Part shown: piece after piece, positions 36,227-46,701 of the stretch
Layout: every line of letters starts with the position of its first letter
Numbering within the stretch: position 1 is the first letter of the stretch
Assembly (NCBI RefSeq): GCF_918797505.1
Contig: NC_092793.1
Coordinates: 86,936,411-87,000,410 of the forward strand
Direction: 5' to 3'
Length of the DNA stretch: 64,000 bases
From: Bemisia tabaci
Taxonomy: Eukaryota; Arthropoda; Insecta; Hemiptera; Aleyrodidae
Program-made: the position numbers and the translations under genes
The notes under the pieces: generated by a model
What the model was told of the DNA's origin: nothing
Databases searched by the model: none
What the model saw: the letters and a program-made list of their open reading frames with translations, nothing else

Positions 36227-37330
36227 AATGGCTCAGATGAACGTGACGCAACGGACCCTCAAGATGCTTCCACCTCATCCTTCACTCCATTTCACCGGTA
36301 TATTCCTGTAACCTCGGTCCTTAGGTACTTTCTTGAACCTTAGGCGTGGCAATTTATCATAGTCCTTGGTTCTCAAGATACCTGCTATGGGCCAAATACC
36401 AAACAACAGAAACTGCGTGGGCACAGTGTCCCACGATCCTTTAAAAAGTTATAATTCACATCCTAGAATCTTCGACGTGATGATTAATCCAATTTTTGGA
36501 ACTTAAGGACGATTTTCTCGAAAATTTGGCAAGGATGGAAAAGTGACGAAGAACATTATGCATGTATTTTTTTACGTTCTTTCCAAAAATGTACACGATT
36601 TCTAGATGAAATTAAGTTTTACACATGTTAACTTGAAAAAATCCCTAAAAATTGGCAACAATGGACAGTTAGGCCTTTTACAATTCATAGAAAGCCATTT
36701 TTATGGCCAGATGTGAAAAACACGTTGAAAATTACACATGCTACTCACAAACGGAGGGTGACTAAGGTCGAAAAACATTCAAAAGAGCATACCTTCAAGT
36801 AAAAAACGGCCGCTAAAATCGACATCCCGGATAATTTTCACATCGTGGGAATCCAGGTACAACTATTATTTTTTGATATGTTATATATATGGGTAAGAAC
36901 TGTTACGTACGTTAATAAAAAAATTATACCCCACTTTCTTGAACCTTAGGCGTGGCAATTTATCAAATTTTTGCCATTTTTGGCTTTTGGAACGATTTTT
37001 CTCGAAAATTTGGCAACGTAGAAAAAAGTTTCACGGAACATTTTCTATCCTTTTTTTGCGTTCTTTTCAAAAACGTATACGGTTCTTGGTTTCAATTGAG
37101 TTCTTTGTGTGTAAAATTGAAAAAAAACCCTAAAAATGAGCCAAAAATGGCAACATTTGACCGTGCGGCCCCTCAAAGTACATCGGAGGCCTTTACAAAG
37201 TCCAGAAACGGAAAGTAGGCAAAAAATTACATAGGTATCATCTGCTGGAAGATTGATAACAGTCGAAAAAGTCGACGAAAATAACTATTTTTCGATGCCA
37301 GGATTTGGGTTTGAGGCGTTGTTGCACCTT

Positions 37331-39196
37331 TAGTGCAGGCGCCTGGTAGCCAAAAATGAGGCTACCTGGAATTTCGGGTATTCAGCGATTTTTAGTGTAT
37401 TTTCCGAAGGAAATACACTATTGCGTTCTCCCGATGTCAGACCTGGACTAAAGACCATGTAATGAGCATCGATCATGGGTCGTAGATTACGAATATGCAT
37501 GCCGTTTGAATTCGTATATATATGTATATATTTTATATATATATATGCGCTTATTTATGTATGTATTTCCGACTCATCGTGGTTTTTCCGATTTTCGCTG
37601 GGTTATATTTCCCTCATTTTAAAAAAGTTCCGGGTGAAACTTTTTGCGATGTAAAGTAGAGGAACAGGACTACCATTCTGCGAAAAAAAACGGAGATCGA
37701 AGTATTACATTTCGAATAGTGGGGGCGAGAAGTGGGGGGGAAGTTCAATTTTGTGGGCGCGACAACTCGCGCAAATTAATAGCTCCCCCCCCCCCCCCCG
37801 AAATTTTTATAGAAGGAAGATCTTACTTAGTTCTAGGCTGGTACTGAATTTGAGCGAAATCGGTCAAGCCGTTTAAAAATGGCGAGCTTTGAAAGTTTTA
37901 GGCGGGGGGGGTGTGCGGCAAAAGAGGAGGGAAGCCGCACAGTGGGTCACGAACTGAAAGTTGGTGGACAAGACGGCAATGTTGTCGCACAGTGGGTCAC
38001 GAACTGAAAGTTGGTGGACAAGACGGCCATGTTGTCGCACAGTGGCTCACGAACTGAAAAATTGGTGGACAAGACGGCAGTGTTGTCGCACAGTGGGTCA
38101 AGAACTGAAAGTTGGTGGACAAGACGGCAGTGTTGTCGCACAGTGGGTCACGAACTGATACTTGGTGGACACGATGGCTTTTTTGTCGCACAGTGGGTTA
38201 CAGACTGATAGTTGTTGGACAAGACGGCAATGTTGTCGCACGGTTATGGAGATTCATCCATCGTCATTCAAGTTTGCCACAGCGTTTGTTGACATCTTTT
38301 CATATCAGACATTACATGAGGATTGTTGTTACAATCTGGCGACATGAAGTCCTTTTTCGAATAATCAATGCCTCCAACAGTGTAAACGTAAATCCAACCT
38401 CCAAAGATTGATAACTCCCCGCCCCCGCCCCTCCCTTCGGAAAATACACTCTTCCCGCGGTGGACGCGCGGTTCACTTAAAAGACAGAACAACTGAGGCC
38501 GGACACTTAAACTAATAAAAAAAACACACTAAAAACCGGCGCTCCGCTTCGCTCCGCTCCGGTTTTTTGGCTCACTTTACGTTTTTGGGTCGCTGAATCC
38601 GAATCTGAAGTTTCCTACCGGCTATCTGGTGAGCATTTTCCGCTATTTTGAAAAAATGGCTTAAAAAGGCCTTTTTTGCGTTTTTTTTTATATAGCGGCT
38701 ACGCATGAGAGATAGTCCCGGATTTAGTTAATGTTTTGAATAGCTGACATATTTTGGAAAAAAAATGGTATATACATATGCTAGGGTTGCTTAAAAATTG
38801 AGGAAGATACAGCATCTTGAACATGGCGCCCATTCACGTTTTCGCGGGACACCCGTCAACGCGCGGTCCGGCTTGCCGCGGCCCTAAGTTCCGAGTTCCG
38901 AGGCTCCTCAATTTTTGAGCAAACCTAGCACATTAATGTACCATTTTCTTGCAAATTACAGCAACTATTGAAAACATTAACTAAATCCAGGATTTTTTCT
39001 CACGCGTAGCCGCTATATCAATAAACCCGCAAAAAAAGGCCTTTATAGGCAATTTTTTTCAAAATAGCGGAAAATGCTCACCAGATACGCGGTAGGAAAC
39101 TCAGATTCGGATTCAGTGACCCAAAAAACTTAAGGTAAGCCAAAAAAATCGCTGTTTACCCGAAATTCCAGGTACACTTACCAGGCACCTCGACTA
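37331..39196. mobile_element. 1.9-kb TIR element, duplication CTT
   Basis: The ends TAGTGCAGGCGCCTGGTA and, inverted, TAGTCGAGGTGCCTGGTA match at 15 of 18 bases, then share TACCTGGAATTTCGGGTA. CTT at 37328-37330 and 39197-39199 is duplicated; the opposite host arm near 26880 is uninterrupted. The right half contains its own inverted repeat (about 38566-38700 against 39020-39146). No transposase was seen. Confidence 0.8.
37938..38242 (+). repeat. Minisatellite, six units of about 50 bp
   Basis: Units begin GCACAGTGGGTCACGAACTG at 37938, 37987, 38037, 38088, 38138 and 38188. Each contains TTGGTGGACAAGACGGC. Later units are more diverged. Open frames on both strands follow the repeat and are not genes. 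Confidence 0.93.
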
Positions 39197-39322
39197 CTTT
39201 ACATGGGCTCCGTTCCATGAAATATTTGGCATAAAGTCTACCTAGGACTAGTAGTTTGAAAATATGAAACATTCAGCAAAATTCAGGTGGGGCCGGAAAA
39301 GGCCCAAAACGATACTCCTCCT

Positions 39323-39543
39323 TTGACAAGCACTCTGGGCATCCTGTGGGACGACAGCTCTGTCACCCGTCAATTCAATACTGACTTAAAAAAGGCACCC
39401 TCACAGTTTATCCTCTGTCTCACTCTTGAATTGGCTGGCTAATTTATTGCTCAGCGAGAGCTTCAGACACCTCATCCCTAGAAATTTTACAAATCGCACA
39501 TGTGCAGTGCTGCTGATGTTGCACATATTTCATCTCTTTTAAG
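39323..39543. other. Unique DNA right of the large foldback element
   Basis: Frames here are broken by stops; no exon is supported. It ends in a splice-acceptor-like TCTCTTTTAAG before the exon candidate at 39544. Confidence 0.5.
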
Positions 39544-39618
39544 GCACAATATGTGCCAACTTCCCGTCCAATGTATATTCAGTGACACATCAGGTTATCC
39601 ATCAACATCAGGCAGACG
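39544..39618 (+). CDS. Candidate internal exon of an unrecognised gene
   Basis: The exon is flanked by TTTTAAG and GTAAGT. The open frame reads TICANFPSNVYSVTHQVIHQ and ends with one base of a codon, which the exon at 39804 completes. No family was recognised. Upstream exons would have to lie left of or within the large foldback element. Confidence 0.4.
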
Positions 39619-39803
39619 GTAAGTTCGTGAGTTTAATGTGTTTCATTCAGGAGCTTAGACCTGTAAGTAGTAAAATGGGCATTTTTAAGTTTTTCTTGGC
39701 CCTCCCTCCAGAAGGAAGGGTCTAACTCTCGCTTTAAATTTGTCCTGTTTTCAAATGGTGATTGATTTATTGTAATATATGTTAATGTCTGTCTCTATTG
39801 AAG

Positions 39804-39988
39804 GTCATCAACCGAAGGTAAAACAATTTGATGATATGTCTCTCGCTTTGTATTTTAGCAGATTGACGCTTATAGGAAATTCCCTTATCAGGTGTATGTC
39901 GTTGCCTAGTGCCATTTGCTCTGTGCCTCTCGACATTCCTTCTCATGTGTGGAAGGAAGGTCAGGTAGAGAATCAATGGCTACCTTAA
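39804..39988 (+). CDS. Candidate terminal exon of an unrecognised gene
   Basis: The acceptor is TATTGAAG; the first two bases complete a glycine codon from the previous exon. The frame continues HQPKVKQFDDMSLALYFSRL for 60 further codons to TAA, with a composition typical of real protein (mixed hydrophobic, Trp, Cys and charged residues). It lies downstream of FDXACB1 on the same strand and points towards the oppositely oriented alanyl-tRNA synthetase gene. It could be the end of a small conserved gene, but I cannot name it. Confidence 0.45.
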
Positions 39989-40849
39989 TATCATCAATCA
40001 TTGGAGCAAATCGTGAAATTATTTAAGCTTGGTTCTTCTACTGTCGTTGCGGTGTTGTTGGTCCGTTTTGGTTCGAAATTACATACAGGAACATTGAATC
40101 CGACCAAAAATCACTTTACTTCCTATTATTTACTTTTCTCATTGACAGAGGGCAGCAGTAATTAAAGTCTTCTATTACATGGGTCTTTCAATACCTAAAC
40201 TTCTCTTGAAAGTCAGGCAAATTAGGTCTGGGTTGATGAATGTTAAAAGAAAGGTACAGGAGAACTTGAAAATTGGATTGATTATGTATTTGTATTTATT
40301 TGCTCACAAAATACAGAACCAGTTCACATAACAATTAAGTAGACAAGATTGAAGCTCTCCGAATTGAAAATTCCGATCAAAATCGTGCAGGGTGCCGATT
40401 TTTCATGAGCAACAAGAAGCAGCTGGGTTGACTCAGATTTGATGCGATTTTCAATGACACCCCAGTAGGGGTGGCTGTACACTTTTTACAAGTTGATCAT
40501 ACTAATAAAAGAAAAAAATTCAATTGGGAGAGGGTGGGGGGGGGGTCTAGCAAAGACTGACATGTACCTTGTAGCGGGGAGGCTCTAGAAAAATAAAAAA
40601 AACTGATGTTAAATATGGACCGCCCCTCAATAGAGAGGGTATTTTCTTTACGACGAAATAACTCAGTAAAACTTGGTCAACATTCAAGAAGAGGGGGATT
40701 TTGCCGACTTTGAATGCACTCCTTTTGTGTGTAAGATTTCAAAAAGGCTTTTGAGAAAATGTGTGCAATTTTCAAGCGGCGAAACAAATGAGAGAGTAAA
40801 TTTATAGGCAAAAGCAGTTTTCAATCAGTTTTGAAAATTTCAGATATAG
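39989..40849. other. Region between convergent gene ends
   Basis: This non-coding DNA should hold the 3' untranslated regions of the plus-strand candidate gene and of the minus-strand alanyl-tRNA synthetase. A G-rich run lies near 40530-40545. Confidence 0.5.
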
Positions 40850-41029
40850 CTAGAGTCCGAGTTTGAGATTGGCAAAACTGTTAGCAAGATTGACAGCTTT
40901 AGCGACTGCATCAAGACTGGTAACACCTGATCCTTGAGCCGTTTCCATATTACCTCCTCCTTTTCCATTAATTTCTTGTGAAACAGCTTGAATCCATTCA
41001 TTGGCTTTTAAGCCTTTGGCAATGGAATC
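40850..41029 (-). CDS. AARS1: Alanyl-tRNA synthetase, last coding exon
   Basis: The exon encodes the final 59 residues and TAG (40852-40850). ANEWIQAVSQEINGKGGG is the conserved glycine-rich segment of the C-Ala domain, which helps bind the tRNA elbow; the tail NLANSFANLKLGL matches the family's usual hydrophobic end. The acceptor is TGTTTCAG. The reading joins in phase 0 to the exon at 43547-43660. Confidence 0.93.
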   Translation of the reverse strand, partial: DSIAKGLKANEWIQAVSQEINGKGGGNMETAQGSGVTSLDAVAKAVNLANSFANLKLGL

Positions 41030-42343
41030 CTGAAACAGCATTAAACGTTTTCAGCACAGAATTGATAATGAGGAACTATAGATGACCTACTACATCGCTG
41101 AAGAGAGGAAGAGACAATTGCAAGAAGCCAATGGCAGCGGTGGAATGCACCACTGTACCAGTAAATTTTGGGTACATTCACTTGCTATAATAACATTTTA
41201 AACGATTAACCGTTTATTTACATTAATTTTCTTCATAGTCCAGGCAAATAAGGAAAAGAGCTTGCAAGAATCCTGAATAGCAATGTTTGCCGTGATTCTC
41301 AAGGCATATTAGACGCTGTATCCGAATTTCAACTTTGCACCAAAAAATGCGGACCGAAAAGTTGCCAAATTGGCAGAAGTGGCCTAAAATTGGCTTTTAT
41401 GGCAGATTATGGCCTGATAATGCATTTTTTTGCTCCAGGCAATATTAAACCCGCTGGAGGGTGCCAAACTTTGGAAGAAGAGCAGACATTGGCGTTTTTC
41501 GCGGTGTTTGACCATTGCTTCCTTTTTCCATCTATCAATCCATATATTGACAAATGAAGTGAAGACGATGGAAATTTACAATGATTACATGTACCTAGTT
41601 CAAAAGAAAGGAATTAACCACATTGCAATGTTGCTGCCATTATGTAAAACTGTTTTTTGGCGGTTTTTGACCATTGCTCACTTATTATTCGTTTTCTTTT
41701 TTAACACTCAGTTTATAATTTGGGACTGAATAACTCATTGTCCCGTCCTGCTGTTCAAATCATCCATAACAACTGCTTCCTTACCAGAACCAACGTTCAG
41801 GATTATATCATTCCGATCTTAAAAAAATTAGTCCTTGCTCATAACAGTGGCATCATCAATGACACTGTACACTCTTGATGCTGATACTACGCTGGATGAC
41901 AGCCTCCCAAGCATCCGTAAACTTACATAGGCCTCTCTGCATGCTTATTACGGTTCTTCCTTGCTGAGCTTGTTGATCTGCGGCCCCGCCATTGTATACC
42001 AAATCATGCGGGGGATTGACACGTAATCTACCAAATCATAGTCACAATGATTCTGTGACCCATTCTCTTTTTCCTAGAATATTATAGTCCACACCAAATG
42101 ACAATCGAAAACACAGGAAAAAGCGGAAACAAGGCTAAAAATACAAAATATAAAGGCAGGACGTTTCGGTACCTTACGGCACCATTATCAACTGCAAAAA
42201 GAATTAAAAATAAAAAGAAATTAAAATAAAAACCAGCAAACGGCGTTACATCGTGAAATTGGTAAATGAGACTGCAGTAACTGCAGTAGACTAACAATAG
42301 AGAAAACACCAAGAGTAATGACACTACTCACGTCGAATGTAGT

Positions 42344-42859
42344 GATGATAGTTTGAACGTGTCATCTCTGAATGACCCTTTCAAGGTCGACAAAGTCGTG
42401 CCCCTCCCTTATGTACCTTTTCTATCCGAAAATTTGGATTGTTTTCTCAAATATTTTGGTTATAAAGTTGTCCATTGCAAGTATAATACCCTTTAGTTCC
42501 TCATGTCAAAACTCAAGTCTGACACACCTAAATTGCAATCTGGTGGTGTGGTATACCAAAATCCGTGTGCCAATTGCGATATTTCATACATCGGCCAAAC
42601 AAAACAACTTTTGGCCAAACGCTTAAATGGACACAAGTATAATAGGAAGGAGGTGACAGCTTTACACAACCATGAAGATCAGTTACAACATAAGTTTGAC
42701 TTCGAAAACGTGAGGATTTTGTGCCATGAGAAGAAATATTATCCTAGGTTAATAAGAGAAATGATTGAAATCCTGAGAAATCAGGATTCCGTTTGTAATT
42801 CCCGCTCAGATATAAATCGTCTAAGCTTGATCTATTTCGGCTTATTTGGCACGCCGTGA
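42344..42859 (+). pseudogene. GIY-YIG endonuclease end of a Penelope-like protein
   Basis: The reading starts in the linker before the nuclease (VVPLPYVPFLSENL), has one in-frame TAG at 42494-42496, then continues from about 42503. GVVYQNPCANCDISYIGQTK contains the GIY (GVVY) and YIG motifs with the CxxC typical of Penelope-like elements; the next block has the Arg and His (KRLNGHKYNR) expected of the catalytic helix and ends LSLIYFGL before TGA. The reverse-transcriptase part is absent, so this is a 5'-truncated copy. Confidence 0.88.
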
Positions 42860-43063
42860 ACTGCTGCCACCTGGCGGCCGCCCGTGCAAGTTATTTCTTA
42901 ATCATCGGTGATCAGTTTTTTAGCGTTTTCCGATGTTTGTTGCATATCATACCTTGTTTATTGTTTATTCTGTTATCACTGCAGTCGCATTTACCAATTT
43001 CACGATGTAACGCCGTTTGCTGGTTTTTATTTTAATTTCTTTTTATTTTTAATTCTTTTTGCA

Positions 43064-43101
43064 GTTGATAATGGTGCTGTAAGGTACCGAAACGTCCTGC
43101 C
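43064..43101 (+). other. Conserved Penelope terminal motif (possible ribozyme-like hairpin)
   Basis: TTGATAATG, a short hairpin (GGTGC/GGTACC) and GAAACGTCC occur in order. The same arrangement recurs near 60420-60460 with a different stem, and inverted at about 42152-42192. Penelope-like elements are known to carry hammerhead ribozymes in their terminal repeats, but the canonical CTGATGA core is not exact here, so the function is uncertain. Confidence 0.35.
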
Positions 43102-43546
43102 TTTATATTTTGTATTATTAGCCTTGTTTCCGCTTTTTCCTGTGTTTTCGATTGTCGTTTCCGTTTCGGGCTGCTTTTACATACCCTTTGTTGTCCACAC
43201 CAAATAAGTTTACATACTTCTAGACTGCGACAGATGTTCGTCTGATGTTATTGTACCTGTAAAGGAAATTCAAGAAGCAAGATGGAGGATTTTCTATCGC
43301 AGTTTAACAATCCGTAAAATTATTTGGCTTGGACTTTAGCACACAGGTGTTTTATCATAACTCTTACTGTTGATACTTACACACTTCTCAGTGAGGCCCA
43401 ATTCTCCTAACTTCACAGGTTCAAAAAAATTTAAAAATCAATAAAATGGTAAAATTACTTGCTTTCAGGAAAAGAACGCTTTGATTTTAAAAGCTAATGT
43501 TTTCAATTGAATTGAAAATACTTGAATTAACGGTGGGTGATTTTAC

Positions 43547-43660
43547 CTTGGGAACAAAGCATAGGTAGTAGAGCCTTTTAGTGGTATCATCAAAAGTGAA
43601 GAACATGGCTGAGGTCTCCGGCGACAAGGACTTAACTTGCTGTAAAGCTGAGTTCAATGC
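43547..43660 (-). CDS. AARS1: Alanyl-tRNA synthetase, fifth exon in window
   Basis: The 38 codons read ALNSALQQVKSLSPETSAMF and on to LYYLCFVPK, the start of the C-Ala domain. The acceptor is TTCCACAG, the donor GTAAAA, and phase 0 holds at both ends. The ET-SAMF block matches the equivalent position of animal cytosolic AlaRS. Confidence 0.92.
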
Positions 43661-43759
43661 CTGTGGAACATACGACCAATATCAGTGATCAAAAGTTTTA
43701 AGTAGATTAAGTTTTATCTGATACGTCTCAGCCTCAAGAATAGGTAGCAGGTGTCTCAG

Positions 43760-44090
43760 TGCCTTTGCAGGGTGTCTAGTACTTTTTAATTTTGAAAAAT
43801 CCCGATATTTTCCTGATATTTCATAAAAAATTCCTGATTTTTTCATTTTGAAAATTCCTGATACTTTCCTGATTTTTCTCGTAAAAACAATATTTATTGT
43901 AACGCTATGGGTGAGAAATTATCGGAAACAAAGACGGCGTGACGACTCCTGGCAAGGTAGGCAAAAAGCAGTACGACTTCCACGCTGAGGAGATTCGCGT
44001 AAGAAAAATTCCTGATAAAACGTCAATTTTTTCCTGATCGGCCAAAATTCCTGTTATTTTCCGGTTTTTCCCGATGCTTGACAGCTTGCT
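43760..44090. repeat. Low-complexity CCTGAT-rich repeat
   Basis: Irregular repetition of TTCCTGATTTTT-like phrases occurs in the AlaRS intron. A similar stretch is at 48420-48730. No inverted ends or coding capacity were found. Confidence 0.6.
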
Positions 44091-44185
44091 TTGACTTCTT
44101 TCTAATGTAGTAGTACCCAGACATAACTGTTGGCCTTGGACATCCTTATAATTAATTTAGTTTCAAATCCATTGAGTGGTACATA

Positions 44186-45024
44186 CGAGGGTCGTTCCAA
44201 AAGTAAGTTTCCCTATTTAATTTCTCCAAAGGTATCATAACTAGAACAAAGTTGTAAACACTTGCTTACAGGAAACGTCTCAGCTTTCCAACGAGCTTCA
44301 GTTTTTACTTTCTTGCTCCCTTAGTTTTTAATTTGGATCACTGGTTACCAAGCTGTTGAGGTCTTCCCATGCGCACCTCTTCACTCTGCAGGTCCAAATT
44401 ATTGCATTATTGGAGCAGGCATTATTCGATTAGTAAAAGTGACTTTAATTAAATGACTCACCAGAAGAATATTACCTTATTTTTTTACATAGTCCCCTCC
44501 AATGTCTAAGCATTTCTGATGTCGCAATACCAGCTTTTAATTTCCCTGTGCATAGAATTTAGTCGGCTGCCTTTTAAGTCATGAATCAACAGCATTTTTG
44601 ATCTCTTCATCGCTGGTGAAGTGCTTACCGTCGAAGACCGACTTGAGTTGTGTAAACAGATGATAATCATTGGGTGCTAAATCCGTCGATTATATAGGGT
44701 GTGGGAAAATTTCCCATCTAAACTTATTTAGCAAAGATTGAATATTTGCTGCAGCATGTGGCCGTGCATCATCATGCAACAATAAAACGAGGTACGTCAA
44801 AAGTCCCGGACGTTTACGCTAATTCACCAGTGCGATAATTTGGACCCCCGGAGAGGTGCGTGCGGGAAAACCTCAATATCTTAACAACCACTGATCCAAA
44901 TTAAAAAAAAAACTATAGCTCCTTGAAAAGCTGAAGATATTTTCTGTAAGCACGTTTTTACAGATTTGCTCTAGCTAAAATACTTTTGGAGAAATTAAAT
45001 AACTTACTTTTAGAACGACCCTTG
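44186..45024 (-). mobile_element. Mariner-like element, TA target
   Basis: The inverted ends CGAGGGTCGTTCCAAAAGTA and inverse are flanked by TA (44184-44185; 45025-45026). The length of 839 bp is shorter than a complete mariner (about 1.3 kb). It contains a broken transposase on the minus strand. Confidence 0.9.
44477..44790 (-). pseudogene. Mariner transposase remnant
   Basis: The minus-strand reading LLLHDDARPHAAANIQSLL contains the second catalytic Asp of the DDD triad, and LAPNDYHLF follows the third (STDLAPND). Internal stops interrupt the frame after HPI, before LKRQ and before KLV. The N-terminal DNA-binding part and first catalytic Asp are missing. It is non-functional. Confidence 0.9.
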
Positions 45025-45691
45025 TAGGTACATCTTTGAAAAGGACCAGAGAGTACACTTTTGAATGCAAACCTCAAGTGTTTATCCAGTCTACGTTCCA
45101 AATTTTAAGTTAAAAGGGTATCAAATAGAAACTCTTCATCTTGGACTTTAATTTCAAAAACTTAAAGCCTATAAATCAATTTTTGATGCTGAACTTCATT
45201 TTATTTTATACCCACCTGGCAAAAAGTGGTTGCGAAAATGTTATCACTACATTACTGCCAAAATTAATGCTACAGTAATGTTGATGAAACAATTTTATGA
45301 CTTGAATATCGGCAGCAGAGATAGAAAAAGAGATTCAACATTTTGAAATTTTATGACTACATGCAACAGGTCTTATTCACTTGCATTACTTGTGCAATGT
45401 GCTCATTTACATGATCCTTGAGGATATTAATGAGCTTTATCAATTTAATTAGACAGACAGCAAATTCTTACATACTCTGTTTCTAGATATAGGGCGATTT
45501 TTTATTCATTTCTTAATGAGAAACTTCACTAGAAGTCTGAAACTTGGTACCAAGATTCTTGAAGAGTAGCAGATTCTAAAAAAGTGTTATCCTAAAAATG
45601 GCGGATGTCTGAAAACCACTGTTCATACAGATGTGGCTTCACATGCTTAGATGCATTCATGTTAAAAATGGATTGAAGAGAGAGAACTAAC

Positions 45692-45862
45692 CTTAGTATT
45701 TGATTCTGCATTAAATTCAGCAACTATCACTGGTTCGTTTGGCTTTTCCTCTATAAGCTCTTTGGCTTCATTGACAACGGTTGACACTATGGCAGCTTTC
45801 GCTTTTTTATCAGCATCATCAATTTTTTTCTTCATACAACCTATACTTTTCCTCAGTTCATC
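45692..45862 (-). CDS. AARS1: Alanyl-tRNA synthetase, fourth exon in window
   Basis: The 57 codons start DELRKSIGCMKKKIDDADKK and include ELIEEKPNEPVIVAEF. This is the coiled-coil helical segment linking the editing and C-Ala domains. The acceptor is CATTTTCAG and the donor GTTAGT; phase 0 holds at both ends. Confidence 0.93.
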
Positions 45863-46551
45863 CTGAAAATGTTGACAAATACAATCTTTTAAGCCAATCA
45901 GAGTGTAGAAACGCAACTAAAATACTGCTTCTGCGTCAAAGAGAGGGAAGAAGGGTTTTTTCGGCCTGAAGAAATGCATTTCTTACAGGAATAATTTCCT
46001 GGAGTACAGTGTTAGTCATGTTAGTGCAGATTACTATTTTAGTATAATGATTCAAATGGGCGAAAGAGGGTAGTTTTGTTCTGTTTGAAAAACAAATAAA
46101 ATATTTCCAAGAATATTGGACATCCTTAACAAGGTGACTGCAACCTTTCATTTATGTTGTAGGCATTTTTCAGCTTTTCACAGTGCTTGAAAACTGGCAT
46201 AATTTTCTGTTTTATCTGGATGTTTCCTAAGTTAAGATGAGATAGGGATACAGAATACAGCATTAGACCCTGTCAGGCAAATGCTACTTAAAATTTTTTA
46301 CCATTGTCACTACACTAATTTCAAAAAATGCGAAAATTCTCTGAATTGAGGGTTCTTCCTGTTGATTAATTAGTCTAACTCAATATTTTTCCTGAATTGA
46401 GTTTCCTAAGTTATTCTTTGACTTCATGTTTTAATAGTGGACGTCCTGGACCTGCTCGAAACTCATGATGATATTCAAATTAAAACAATTTTTTCGTAGC
46501 AGTTTCTTTTGTCTCTAAAAATCAAATTCAGGCTCAAAAAGAAACAAGTAC

Positions 46552-46701
46552 CTTTTTGCAGTAGGATATCAGTGCTTGATTGATATCATCAGTCAGATCC
46601 AGTATTTCTTTATTGGTTGATTTTACGTCAGAACCGACATGATCAACTTTATTTTTCAAAACATTTAATTCCTTTTCTAGAAGTTCAGCTTTCTTCATTG
46701 C
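46552..46701 (-). CDS. AARS1: Alanyl-tRNA synthetase, third exon in window
   Basis: The 50 codons start AMKKAELLEKELNVLKNKVD and end ISYCKK. This is the first part of the helical linker after the editing domain. The donor is GTACTT; phase 0 holds at both ends. A poly-A tract lies just outside the exon at 46739-46756. Confidence 0.93.

Larger units (their letters stand above)
26759..39322. mobile_element. Foldback element expanded to 12.6 kb by nested insertions
   Basis: GGAGGAGTATCGTTTTG at the left edge is mirrored at the right edge (CAAAACGATACTCCTCC). The left arm is 26759-27309, 29159-29208, 34926-35055 and 35619-about 35925. The right arm is about 36440-37330 and 39200-39322. The pieces join colinearly when the nested elements are removed. 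Matching arm parts are about 90% or more identical by eye. No transposase was found. Confidence 0.88.
42100..43192. mobile_element. Penelope-like retroelement fragment with inverted terminal repeats
   Basis: A 13-bp direct repeat, GTCCACACCAAAT, flanks the insertion (42087-42099; 43193-43205), as expected for target-primed retrotransposition. About 220 bp at the left is the inverse of the right terminal sequence (about 42930-43156). The right side carries an extra 36 bp beyond the inverted part, reminiscent of the ~34-bp extension described in Penelope. Between the arms lies a GIY-YIG endonuclease frame; no reverse transcriptase remains. It sits in the plus orientation inside a minus-strand intron. 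Confidence 0.82.
41030..43546 (-). other. Last intron of alanyl-tRNA synthetase
   Basis: The 2.5-kb intron contains the Penelope-like insertion at 42100-43192. No other gene was seen; the open frame at 41430-41729 has no known domain. Confidence 0.8.

Noticed and set aside
37938..38242. CRISPR-like array of regularly spaced repeats
   Set aside because: The whole 50-bp unit is repeated with no distinct spacers, the genome is eukaryotic, and it lies inside a mobile element.
42372..42626. An 84-codon frame overlapping the Penelope nuclease
   Set aside because: It is a shifted frame; the nuclease frame has the GIY-YIG motifs and agrees with the upstream linker.
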